Source: Winogradskyella vidalii (GTDB lineage Bacteria > Bacteroidota > Bacteroidia > Flavobacteriales > Flavobacteriaceae). Taken from it: 64,000 bases of DNA. The position numbers were made by a program, and so were the translations under genes. The DNA is taken from NCBI RefSeq assembly GCF_013403955.1, contig NZ_JABFDG010000004.1, positions 309,298 through 373,297 on the forward strand, read 5' to 3'. The notes under the pieces were generated by a model. It was given only the letters and a program-made list of their open reading frames with translations. It ran no database searches and was not told the origin of the DNA. This document shows positions 9,367 through 16,266 of the stretch, piece after piece. Position 1 is the stretch's first letter. Each line of letters opens with the position of its first letter.

Positions 9367-12003
9367 GTGCTCAAATCCTTAGATGATTTAGAATTTATTT
9401 TTCCATGGCGAAGCTACCAAGCGGAACTTTTAAAACATTTTAATCGTCATATCGCGGATAAACATTTTCATGTGATTGCACCTCCAGGTTCTGGGAAAAC
9501 TATTTTAGGATTAGAGATTGTAAGGAAGCTAAGAAAGAAAACATTGGTGCTTGCGCCAACATTGACCATTCGGAATCAATGGGAAAACAGATTGCAATCT
9601 TTTTTTACGAAAAATTCCGATTTTGAAGCTTTTTCTTTCGATTTAAAAGCACCTAGTGATGTTACTTTTTCAACATATCAGTCGCTTCATGCCTTTTATA
9701 AGACCTTTGAAGATAAAAATGACTACTACCAATTCTTTAAAAAACATCAAATTGAAACCCTTGTTTTAGACGAAGCCCATCATTTAAAAAATGCGTGGTG
9801 GACTTGCCTAATGGACTTGAAACGAAATTCTGAATTTTATTTGGTGGCGCTCACAGCAACACCGCCATACGATAGTAGTAGAGCAGAAGTGTCTAAATAT
9901 TTTACACTTTGTGGTGAAGTAGATGATGAAATTGCAGTTCCAGATTTGGTGCGTGAAGGGGATTTGTGTCCACACCAAGACTTTGTATACTTCTCAAAAC
10001 CCGAAGATTTAGAGATAAATTTCATTGTTGAATACCGAAAAAATATTGCCGGTTTTAAGGATGAATTGCTAAAGGATGAAGACTTTATTGCCTTTTTAAC
10101 CCAACATCGTTTTTACAAAAGCCCGAATTGGCATTTGGATGAACTTTATGTGAATACCGAGTATTTTTCGGCTATTCTCATATTTTTATATGCTTGTGGT
10201 TTTGAAATCGACCATCAAAAATTAGAAGTTTTAGGGTTTGATAAAAAAGAAATGATTCAGTTTCCTCAACTCGATTTACATTGGTTGGGCATTTTATTTC
10301 AGAATATCTTAGTTTCTGATAGAGAACAATTAGTTGACCAAGAAAAGTACATTTCAACTATAGAAAAACGCTTAAGACGATTACATGTTTTTGAACGGAA
10401 ATCCGTCGATTTTATAGGCGAAAACCTACTTTACAAATCGTTGTCTAATAGTCCGAGTAAACTAAAAAGTATTGTAAGCATTGTTAATGCTGAGCGTGAA
10501 AGTTTAAAAACCGATTTACGATGTGTGATTCTTACCGATTATATTCGTAAGGAATTTTTAAATAGTAAAGCAGAAAGCATAGAAGACATCAACAGAATTG
10601 GTGTGCTTCCTATTTTTCAATATATAAGACATTTTTGTAATTCGCCGGAAGAATTAGCGGTACTTTCAGGAAGTATTGTTATCATTCATCAATCCATTTT
10701 AAATGCTTTTAAAGCGCTTACCACCTTAGATAATTTTAGCTTTTCGCCTTTGGATGTGGACGCGTCGTTTTTATTAGTGAACGCAAAAGGAACATCTAAA
10801 AATTCTATTGTTAATATCGTCACACAATTGTTTGAAGCAGGAAATATTAAAGTGCTCGTTGGTACAAAATCCTTGTTGGGAGAAGGTTGGGATGCGCCAT
10901 CTATAAACAGTTTAATTTTGGCGTCATTTATTGGCTCGTTTGTGTCGTCTAATCAAATGCGCGGACGCGCCATCCGGAAAGATGCAAAGGCACCCAACAA
11001 AACCGGAAACATTTGGCATTTAGCCTGTGTAGACCCAACCGCTATAGATGGTGGAAAAGAAGTAGATACTTTAAAGCGACGCTTCGAAGCATTTGTAGGT
11101 GTAACAAATAGCACCATTCCTTTTATTTCAAATGGTTTTGAACGCTTAAATATTCCTGACGAAATTAATGTAGAATCTCTTGAAACTTTAAATGCTGAAA
11201 CGATAAATCGGGCAACAAAACGTGTTTTAATTACCGAAAAATGGAATAATGCCATCGGAAAAGGCACGAAACTAACTAAAGAAGTTAAGATTTTACATTC
11301 CGGACAACGGCCTTTTAAAAAGCAGAATCAAATCTATTATTTTGATGCGCTTCGGTTTTTTGTAGTAGAATTGTTCTTGGCCATAATGCTTTTTTATGTT
11401 GAATTTATAGTACATAGTTATAACCTTATTTTACAACGCGGAGTTTACTATTTCATCTATGCTTTTTTAGCTGCAGCCTTGGGTACTTTTGGTTATAAAC
11501 TTTACAAGGCTGTAAAACTTTATCTGCGTCATGGCTACCTCTATAAAAAAATCAAAAAAATGGGATGGGTTATCTTAGATACTTTAGACGAATTGGGATA
11601 TGTTACTTCCAACAGAAAAGCTATTTTGGTGACCTCTCATTTATTAGGAAAAGGCGATGTAGTGTGTAATTTAGTCGGTGCCAATGCGCTTGAAAATTCA
11701 TTATTCGCCAAAGCTTTGAGCGAACTTTTAGAACCGATTGAATCGCCTCGATATTTAATTATAAAAACGAATCTTTTCAGAAAACGTTTAGATGTTGAAA
11801 ATTTCTATCCTGTTCCAGAATTGTTTGGGGATAAAAAGGAAAATGCCTTAGTGTTTCAGAAGTATTGGAATTCTCATTTCGGAAAAACAAAACTCATATT
11901 TACACGTCGTATAGAAGGTCGAAAACTACTCTTAAAAGCACGATTGTTTCATGTGTATAATGCTTTTAAAGAGGTGACTAAAGAGGTAATGGTTTGGAAG
12001 TAA
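9367..12003 (+). CDS. DEAD/DEAH-box (SF2) helicase with C-terminal membrane segments
   Basis: 878 aa, starting at a GTG (9367). The helicase core is clear: Walker A APPGSGKT (about 38-45), DEAH in VLDEAHHLKN (about 135), motif III ALTATPP (about 161), motif V GEGWDAPSIN (about 502) and motif VI QMRGRAIRK (about 530). The core resembles the SSL2/COG1061 type-III-restriction-like helicases. Unusually, two hydrophobic stretches follow at about 662-685 and 692-712, and then a soluble tail of about 165 residues that I do not recognise. The product could thus be tethered to the inner membrane. No nuclease domain is visible. It is a single gene between hemB and the hemF cluster, and its function is not known to me. 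Confidence 0.82.
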   Translation: MLKSLDDLEFIFPWRSYQAELLKHFNRHIADKHFHVIAPPGSGKTILGLEIVRKLRKKTLVLAPTLTIRNQWENRLQSFFTKNSDFEAFSFDLKAPSDVTFSTYQSLHAFYKTFEDKNDYYQFFKKHQIETLVLDEAHHLKNAWWTCLMDLKRNSEFYLVALTATPPYDSSRAEVSKYFTLCGEVDDEIAVPDLVREGDLCPHQDFVYFSKPEDLEINFIVEYRKNIAGFKDELLKDEDFIAFLTQHRFYKSPNWHLDELYVNTEYFSAILIFLYACGFEIDHQKLEVLGFDKKEMIQFPQLDLHWLGILFQNILVSDREQLVDQEKYISTIEKRLRRLHVFERKSVDFIGENLLYKSLSNSPSKLKSIVSIVNAERESLKTDLRCVILTDYIRKEFLNSKAESIEDINRIGVLPIFQYIRHFCNSPEELAVLSGSIVIIHQSILNAFKALTTLDNFSFSPLDVDASFLLVNAKGTSKNSIVNIVTQLFEAGNIKVLVGTKSLLGEGWDAPSINSLILASFIGSFVSSNQMRGRAIRKDAKAPNKTGNIWHLACVDPTAIDGGKEVDTLKRRFEAFVGVTNSTIPFISNGFERLNIPDEINVESLETLNAETINRATKRVLITEKWNNAIGKGTKLTKEVKILHSGQRPFKKQNQIYYFDALRFFVVELFLAIMLFYVEFIVHSYNLILQRGVYYFIYAFLAAALGTFGYKLYKAVKLYLRHGYLYKKIKKMGWVILDTLDELGYVTSNRKAILVTSHLLGKGDVVCNLVGANALENSLFAKALSELLEPIESPRYLIIKTNLFRKRLDVENFYPVPELFGDKKENALVFQKYWNSHFGKTKLIFTRRIEGRKLLLKARLFHVYNAFKEVTKEVMVWK

Positions 12004-12019
12004 TATTAGATTATCATGC

Positions 12020-12057
12020 AGACCAGCTAGGTTTTTAAAACCTGCAAGGTCAGGTCT
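12020..12057. repeat. REP-like palindrome, family A
   Basis: Imperfect hairpin AGACC...GCTAGGTTTTT/AAAACCTGC...GGTCT, lying between the convergent helicase and YchJ-like genes. It may also serve as a transcript-end hairpin. It shares the AAAACCTGCAAGGTC core with the copies around hemF. Confidence 0.72.
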
Positions 12058-12069
12058 TAGTTTTAATGT

Positions 12070-12456
12070 TTATTCACTCAACCCTAAGTAAAACCATTGG
12101 TCATTCTCTTTAACAAAAGCTGATTTTTCATGAATGACATCTACGTTTCCGTTTTCAAAAAAGTACGCGTTAAAGGTTACGGTACCTTCCGTGTCGTTTT
12201 GTGTTCCTTTGGTTGATTCTAAAACCTCGAGTCGTATCCATTGCACAGATTTGGCCCATTTTACAATGGCTTTTTTCTCTTTTGTTGGTCGTGTAGATTT
12301 GTGGTGCGTGGCCATTAAATAATTGCCATTCGCTAAAACAAACGCTGAATAACGCGACCGCATCAGTTGTTCGGCGGTGTCTGTTTTTCCGTTGTTGCGA
12401 TGAAATACTTCACAACAAGCTTTATAGGTTTTATCGTTTCCGCAATGGCAATTCAT
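12070..12456 (-). CDS. YchJ-like SEC-C motif protein
   Basis: 128 aa from the ATG at 12456. A longer frame begins at a TTG (12483) inside a repeat element and has no family support. The N-terminus is a zinc-binding SEC-C motif (CHCGNDKTYKACC). It is followed by an NTF2-like region with the conserved LMRSRYSAFVLAN segment typical of YchJ-like proteins. The function is unknown; SEC-C zinc fingers usually contact proteins or nucleic acids. It lies downstream of the hemF fusion with a family A repeat in the 67-bp gap. Confidence 0.88.
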   Translation of the reverse strand: MNCHCGNDKTYKACCEVFHRNNGKTDTAEQLMRSRYSAFVLANGNYLMATHHKSTRPTKEKKAIVKWAKSVQWIRLEVLESTKGTQNDTEGTVTFNAYFFENGNVDVIHEKSAFVKENDQWFYLGLSE

Positions 12457-12473
12457 GGATGCTATTTTTTTAG

Positions 12474-12506
12474 AGACCTGCAAGGTTTGGAAAACCTGCT
12501 AGGTCT
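12474..12506. repeat. REP-like palindrome, family A
   Basis: AGACCTGCAAGGTTT / AAAACCTGCTAGGTCT form a hairpin of about 15-bp arms in the gap between hemF and the YchJ-like gene, 18 bp after the hemF stop. It could stabilise the 3' end of the hemF message. Confidence 0.8.
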
Positions 12507-12523
12507 GAGATAGTGTCAACTGT

Positions 12524-14053
12524 TTATACCCAATCCACAGGGTTTTGTAAGACCTTAATCAGTTTTTCTTCTTCACTTCCAGTTTCTGGTTGATGGTCGT
12601 AAACCCATTGTACATGTGGTGGTAAACTCATTAAGATACTTTCTATGCGTCCATTGGTTTTCAGTCCGAATAAAGTGCCTTTATCGTGAACTAAATTAAA
12701 TTCTACATAACGTCCTCTTCTGATTTCTTGCCAATCGCGTTGCGCTTTGGTGTAGTCTAACGTTTTTCGTTTTTCAACAATTGGTACATAAGCTTCAAGG
12801 AAACTGTTGCCAACTTCGGTGACAAAGTCGTACCAATTCTGCATGCTCATGTCGTCTGTGGCTTTGCAATAATCAAAGAATAATCCACCAATACCACGAC
12901 CTTCGTTACGGTGAGCATTGTAAAAGTATTCGTCGCAACGCGATTTGTATTTTGGATAAAATTCAGGATGATGTTTGTCGCAGGCCGTTTTGCACGTTTG
13001 ATGAAAGTGTTTGGCATCATCTTCAAATAAATAGTAAGGCGTTAGGTCTTGTCCACCACCAAACCATTGGTCCACAATGTTTCCGTCTTTATCATACATT
13101 TCAAAATAGCGCCAATTGGCATGTACTGTTGGCACCATTGGATTTGTAGGATGCAAGACTAAACTTAATCCACAAGCAAAAAAATCAGCGTCTTCTACAC
13201 CAAAGTATTTTTGCATAGAATCTGGTAATTTGCCGTGAACACCAGAAATATTAACGCCACCTTTTTCAAAAACATTTCCATGTTCTATAACGCGTGTTCT
13301 TCCGCCGCCACCTTCAGGGCGTTCCCAGATGTCTTCTTGAAATTTGGCTTTACCGTCTACTTCTTCTAATTTAGAAGTGATGGTATCTTGTAATTGGTGG
13401 ATGTAGTTGAAGAATTTGTTTTTGATAGTATTTTCGGGTTTAAAACCTACAAGGTCTCCGAGACCTTGCAGGTTGTGAGGTTTATGGTTGTTGGTTTCTT
13501 GACCTGCAAGGTTTTTAAAACCTTGTAGGTCTTTTTCCTTAAATTGAATATGAACATATTTTAGATTATTCAAGTCATTAAATAAATTCAAACAATATAT
13601 TTTATCTAGTTTAAAATATTCTGGCGTTTTATCTTCAATATAATGATGGTAAGATGAAAATGTATAGTGTTCCCAATTTTTTATTGGATTACGATGAATA
13701 TAACAGATAACGGTTTTAAAATAGTCTTCTGAATCTACACTTTTTCGTTTAAAATGTTTTTCAAATAAACTTCCTGTTCTATTGTTTTGTTTGTTGAATG
13801 CTTTTGAATAAGCGTTAAATAGATTAGATAAAGCTTGAGTTATTTCTACTGTATCACTGTTGACTTTAATTAACAGGTGATAATGATTGTTTAATAAACA
13901 AAATGCAGAAATAGAAGCCTTTTTAGTTAAGTGTTTTCCAGCTAATTCTAGAAAATAACGTTTGTTCTCATCTGAATTGAAGATGGTACAACCGTTTATT
14001 CCACGATTGAATATATGGTAATAATTGTCTTTTTCTAAGGTAACTGGTTTCAT
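12524..14053 (-). CDS. hemF: In-frame fusion: REP-associated tyrosine transposase (RAYT) - coproporphyrinogen III oxidase (HemF)
   Basis: One open frame of 509 codons encodes two unrelated proteins. Residues 1 to about 174 are a Y1/IS200-like RAYT: YHIFNRGIN near the start, the HUH motif as H57-Y-H59 in NNHYHLLIKV, catalytic Tyr82 in NAYSKAFNK, and YIHRNPIKNWEHY. Residues 175-208 are two REP palindromes read as protein (DLQGFKNLAGQ and NLQGLGDLVGF). From about residue 210 a full-length (300 aa) oxygen-dependent HemF follows (WERPEGGGGRTRV, GGGQDLTPYYLF, GRYVEFNLVHDKGT). HemF decarboxylates coproporphyrinogen III using O2. The codon where HemF normally starts reads ATC, and no ATG lies between residue 1 and the Met of SMQKYFG well inside HemF. 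TTG codons at the end of the RAYT part (such as 13573) are the only conventional alternatives. Whether the cell makes a fusion, or HemF alone from a TTG or ATC, cannot be decided here. Confidence 0.9.
   Translation of the reverse strand: MKPVTLEKDNYYHIFNRGINGCTIFNSDENKRYFLELAGKHLTKKASISAFCLLNNHYHLLIKVNSDTVEITQALSNLFNAYSKAFNKQNNRTGSLFEKHFKRKSVDSEDYFKTVICYIHRNPIKNWEHYTFSSYHHYIEDKTPEYFKLDKIYCLNLFNDLNNLKYVHIQFKEKDLQGFKNLAGQETNNHKPHNLQGLGDLVGFKPENTIKNKFFNYIHQLQDTITSKLEEVDGKAKFQEDIWERPEGGGGRTRVIEHGNVFEKGGVNISGVHGKLPDSMQKYFGVEDADFFACGLSLVLHPTNPMVPTVHANWRYFEMYDKDGNIVDQWFGGGQDLTPYYLFEDDAKHFHQTCKTACDKHHPEFYPKYKSRCDEYFYNAHRNEGRGIGGLFFDYCKATDDMSMQNWYDFVTEVGNSFLEAYVPIVEKRKTLDYTKAQRDWQEIRRGRYVEFNLVHDKGTLFGLKTNGRIESILMSLPPHVQWVYDHQPETGSEEEKLIKVLQNPVDWV
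13444..13474. repeat. REP palindrome, family A, inside the RAYT-hemF frame
   Basis: AACCTACAAGGTCTC / GAGACCTTGCAGGTT hairpin read as codons of the fusion linker (NLQGLGDLVGF). It ends about 18 bp before the first HemF codon. Confidence 0.85.
13501..13531. repeat. REP palindrome, family A, inside the RAYT-hemF frame
   Basis: The best copy: arms GACCTGCAAGGTTTT / AAAACCTTGTAGGTC, 15 bp with one G-T pair and a single loop base. It begins exactly on a codon boundary of the fusion (residue 175) and encodes DLQGFKNLAG. Confidence 0.88.
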
Positions 14054-14070
14054 TTTACTTTTTATTAGAT

Positions 14071-14099
14071 ACCTACAAGGTTTTGGAAACCTTGCAGGA
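14071..14099. repeat. REP palindrome, family A, upstream of RAYT
   Basis: ACCTACAAGGTTT / AAACCTTGCAGGA hairpin filling the short gap between the EI24 stop (14100) and the RAYT start (14053). A hairpin at this position could reduce read-through into hemF or hide its ribosome binding site. Confidence 0.82.
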
Positions 14100-14885
14100 T
14101 TAGGAACTTAACTTTTCTAAAGTAGAATGGTTTACATCTATAAGGTTTTCATTTTGCAAAAGCTTTACCGTTCTTAAAGATGCAGCCGTTACACTCAAGG
14201 GTAAAACGATAATAACACCAATAACCGGAATAAATAAAAACAACATAAAAACCATACCGTTTCCAATAGCAATGCCTCTGTATTTTCTAACAAATTGAAT
14301 GCTTTCACGGTATTTAAAATGACGTTCTAAGGTGTAGTCCATATTACCAAATCCGGCGTAGTAAGACTGAACTAAAAACAAGATAACAGTGGCTGTAATG
14401 CTGCCAATAAGCGGAATAAAATTCAATAGTAAAATAGGTAATGTGACTAATAGTTCTTTGCCTAGATTACGGACATTAATTCGTATACCGCGCCATAATT
14501 GTGCTTGAAACGAGCTGTTTCTATGATTCTTAGGTTTTATTCCTGTTAAATGAGCTTCGATTTTCTCTGACACTGGACTCATAAATGGCGCAGATAAAGC
14601 CATAATAATATGTTTGTAAAGGATTAAACCAATAGCTACAATCATTATTGCACCAATAAATGTAGAGATGGTGGTAAAGGTTTCTTTTCCCCAATCCCAA
14701 ATCCAGGCTTTGGCTATAAAGCGACCCATGTTGTCAGATAAACCATAGGCAGATATTCCTATAATTGTAGCCGTAATAATACTTATAAGAATAGGAATGG
14801 CGAAATACGCCCAAAGTTTTAGTTTTGAAATTAAAGCGAATGTGCCTGAGTACGCTTGTATGCCTTTTAATATGTTCTTTATCAT
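14100..14885 (-). CDS. EI24/CysZ-like integral membrane protein
   Basis: 261 aa with about six hydrophobic segments, starting at WAYFAIPILISIITATIIG. The ALSAPFMSPVSEKIEAHLTG segment at about residue 100 and the PLIGSITATVILFLVQSYYAG segment are typical of the EI24 (PF07264) family, which includes the sulfate permease-like CysZ. Nothing nearby concerns sulfate, so transport of another substrate is equally possible. It lies between hemE and hemF on the same strand and is probably carried along in the hem transcript. REP-like repeats occur on both sides. Confidence 0.84.
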   Translation of the reverse strand: MIKNILKGIQAYSGTFALISKLKLWAYFAIPILISIITATIIGISAYGLSDNMGRFIAKAWIWDWGKETFTTISTFIGAIMIVAIGLILYKHIIMALSAPFMSPVSEKIEAHLTGIKPKNHRNSSFQAQLWRGIRINVRNLGKELLVTLPILLLNFIPLIGSITATVILFLVQSYYAGFGNMDYTLERHFKYRESIQFVRKYRGIAIGNGMVFMLFLFIPVIGVIIVLPLSVTAASLRTVKLLQNENLIDVNHSTLEKLSS

Positions 14886-14893
14886 CCCTTTTG

Positions 14894-14912
14894 TTCCTGC
14901 GAAATCAGGAAT
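14894..14912. repeat. REP-like element, family B, degenerate
   Basis: TTCCTGCGAAATCAGGAATC, a decayed copy of the ATTCCTGCG...CAGGAAT palindrome, lies 8 bp upstream of the EI24 start codon. The 232-bp gap up to hemE holds this, the family A copy at 14981 and nothing else I can name. Confidence 0.6.
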
Positions 14913-14980
14913 CTTATTTTAGTTAAAAAAATCAGTTTTTAAAGTTAATGATTTTAATAGAAACATAGCGTTTTCTTGAA

Positions 14981-15031
14981 GACCTGCAAGGTTAGATACC
15001 GAATCATGTTCAGTACATGCCTTGTAGGTCT
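14981..15031. repeat. REP-like palindrome, family A, long form
   Basis: GACCTGCAAGGTTAGATACC ... GTACATGCCTTGTAGGTC: outer arms GACCTGCAAGG / CCTTGTAGGTC enclose a GATAC-GAATCATGTTCAG core. The same core occurs in reverse orientation in the element at 9246-9305. It lies in the hemE-EI24 gap. Confidence 0.78.
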
Positions 15032-15117
15032 AATTCATTATTTCTTTATACCTAAAAGGATAGCGTAACTTTTAAGAGTAAAAGTAGACGAGAATAAGTT
15101 TCGTTTCGCTTAGAAGG

Positions 15118-16149
15118 CTAGGATGGGCTCTTATATTCTTTTACCGCATCAATAAATGCCTTAGCATTATCTAGAGGGATATTTGGTAAAATACCATGAC
15201 CTAGATTCACGATATATTTATCTTTTCCAAACTCGTTAATCATTCGGGTCACCATCTTTTTAATCTCTGCTGGTGGCGAAAATAAACGTGTGGGGTCAAA
15301 ATTACCTTGTAAAGTGATATTCCCACCAGTTAAGTAACGAGCGTTTCTTGCAGAACATGTCCAATCGACTCCTAAAGCAGAAGCGCCAGATTTTGCCATA
15401 GTATCTAATGCAAACCAACAGCCTTTCCCAAAGGCGATAACTGGTGCATCGTCTTTTAAAGCATCTATAATCTGCTGGATATATTGCCAAGAAAATTCTT
15501 GATAATCAACAGGTGATAACATGCCTCCCCAAGAATCGAATACTTGTACTGCATTACAGCCAGCCTTTACCTTCTCTTTTAAATAAGCGATGGTGGTATC
15601 GGTAATTTTCTGTAATAATCCATGAGCAGCAATTGGGTTAGTAAAGCAAAACTCTTTGGCTTTATCAAAGTTTTTAGAGCCTTGTCCTTGCACACAATAA
15701 CACAAAATAGTCCATGGTGAACCAGCAAAACCAATTAGTGGAATCTCATCATTTAGTTTTTCCTTAGTCGCTTTTATGGCTTCGTAAACATAGTTTAAAG
15801 CTTCTTTTACATCTGGAACAATCACATTGTCTACATCTTTTTGCGAACGAATAGGATTTGGTAAGTAAGGACCGAAATTCGGTTTCATCTGTACCTCAAT
15901 ATTCATAGCTTGAGGAATCACTAAAATATCTGAAAACAAAATAGCAGCATCCATGCCGTAACGACGAATCGGTTGTACAGTAATTTCACTGGCTAATTCT
16001 GGTGTTTGGCAACGTGTAAAGAAATCATATTTCGCTTTGATTTCCATAAATTCAGGTAAATAGCGACCTGCTTGACGCATCATCCAAACTGGTGGACGTT
16101 CTACAGTTTCACCTTTTAATGCTCTTAGGAATAAATCGTTTTTTATCAT
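15118..16149 (-). CDS. hemE: Uroporphyrinogen decarboxylase
   Basis: 343 aa, full length. The N-terminal signature [17 protein letters not shown] is present, with the conserved [10 protein letters not shown] and [11 protein letters not shown] segments. It removes four acetate carboxyls from uroporphyrinogen III to give coproporphyrinogen III, the substrate of HemF downstream. Minus-strand order is hemA, hemCD, hemE, EI24, hemF. A 117-bp gap with an inverted pair of family B repeats separates it from hemCD, so a separate message or attenuation is possible. Confidence 0.97.
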   Translation of the reverse strand: MIKNDLFLRALKGETVERPPVWMMRQAGRYLPEFMEIKAKYDFFTRCQTPELASEITVQPIRRYGMDAAILFSDILVIPQAMNIEVQMKPNFGPYLPNPIRSQKDVDNVIVPDVKEALNYVYEAIKATKEKLNDEIPLIGFAGSPWTILCYCVQGQGSKNFDKAKEFCFTNPIAAHGLLQKITDTTIAYLKEKVKAGCNAVQVFDSWGGMLSPVDYQEFSWQYIQQIIDALKDDAPVIAFGKGCWFALDTMAKSGASALGVDWTCSARNARYLTGGNITLQGNFDPTRLFSPPAEIKKMVTRMINEFGKDKYIVNLGHGILPNIPLDNAKAFIDAVKEYKSPS

Positions 16150-16155
16150 GTTTCT

Positions 16156-16229
16156 GTCATTCCTGCGAAGGCAGGAATCTATTTAATTAGACTTTATTAT
16201 TTTGGATTCCTGCCTGCGCAGGGATGACA
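16156..16229. repeat. Inverted pair of family B REP-like elements (BIME-like)
   Basis: Copy 1 at 16156-16180 contains ATTCCTGCGAAGGCAGGAAT. Copy 2 at 16204-16229 is in opposite orientation (GATTCCTGCC...GGGATGACA). Each can form a hairpin and the pair forms one large imperfect inverted repeat. It lies between hemCD and hemE. Confidence 0.82.
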
Positions 16230-16266
16230 ACAGTGTTGCTAACAGCTAAAGGCCAAAAGCCAACAG

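Larger units (their letters stand above)
13444..14099 (-). mobile_element. RAYT domestication unit: transposase domain bounded by REP palindromes
   Basis: The RAYT coding part (13532-14053) has a REP 17 bp upstream of its ATG (14071-14099) and two REPs directly downstream (13501-13531, 13444-13474). This REP-RAYT-REP layout matches the known association of RAYT enzymes with palindromes they are thought to bind and mobilise. The unit sits between the EI24 gene and the HemF coding region and joins the latter in frame. No target-site duplication is obvious, and the REP-RAYT relation is inferred from proximity and family knowledge. Confidence 0.75.

Noticed and set aside
12457..12483. Longer N-terminus for the YchJ-like protein starting at TTG 12483.
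   Set aside because: The extra codons lie in a REP element and the SEC-C domain begins right after the ATG at 12456.
12524..14053. Reading the RAYT-HemF frame as a misassembly and splitting it into two genes.
   Set aside because: The frame is continuous, the REP linker is in phase and HemF has no separate canonical start; splitting would need an unseen error, which is instead listed as a way to refute the fusion.
9246..15031. CRISPR array.
   Set aside because: The repeats are irregularly spaced over 6 kb, are palindromic, lie in gene gaps, and no cas genes are present.
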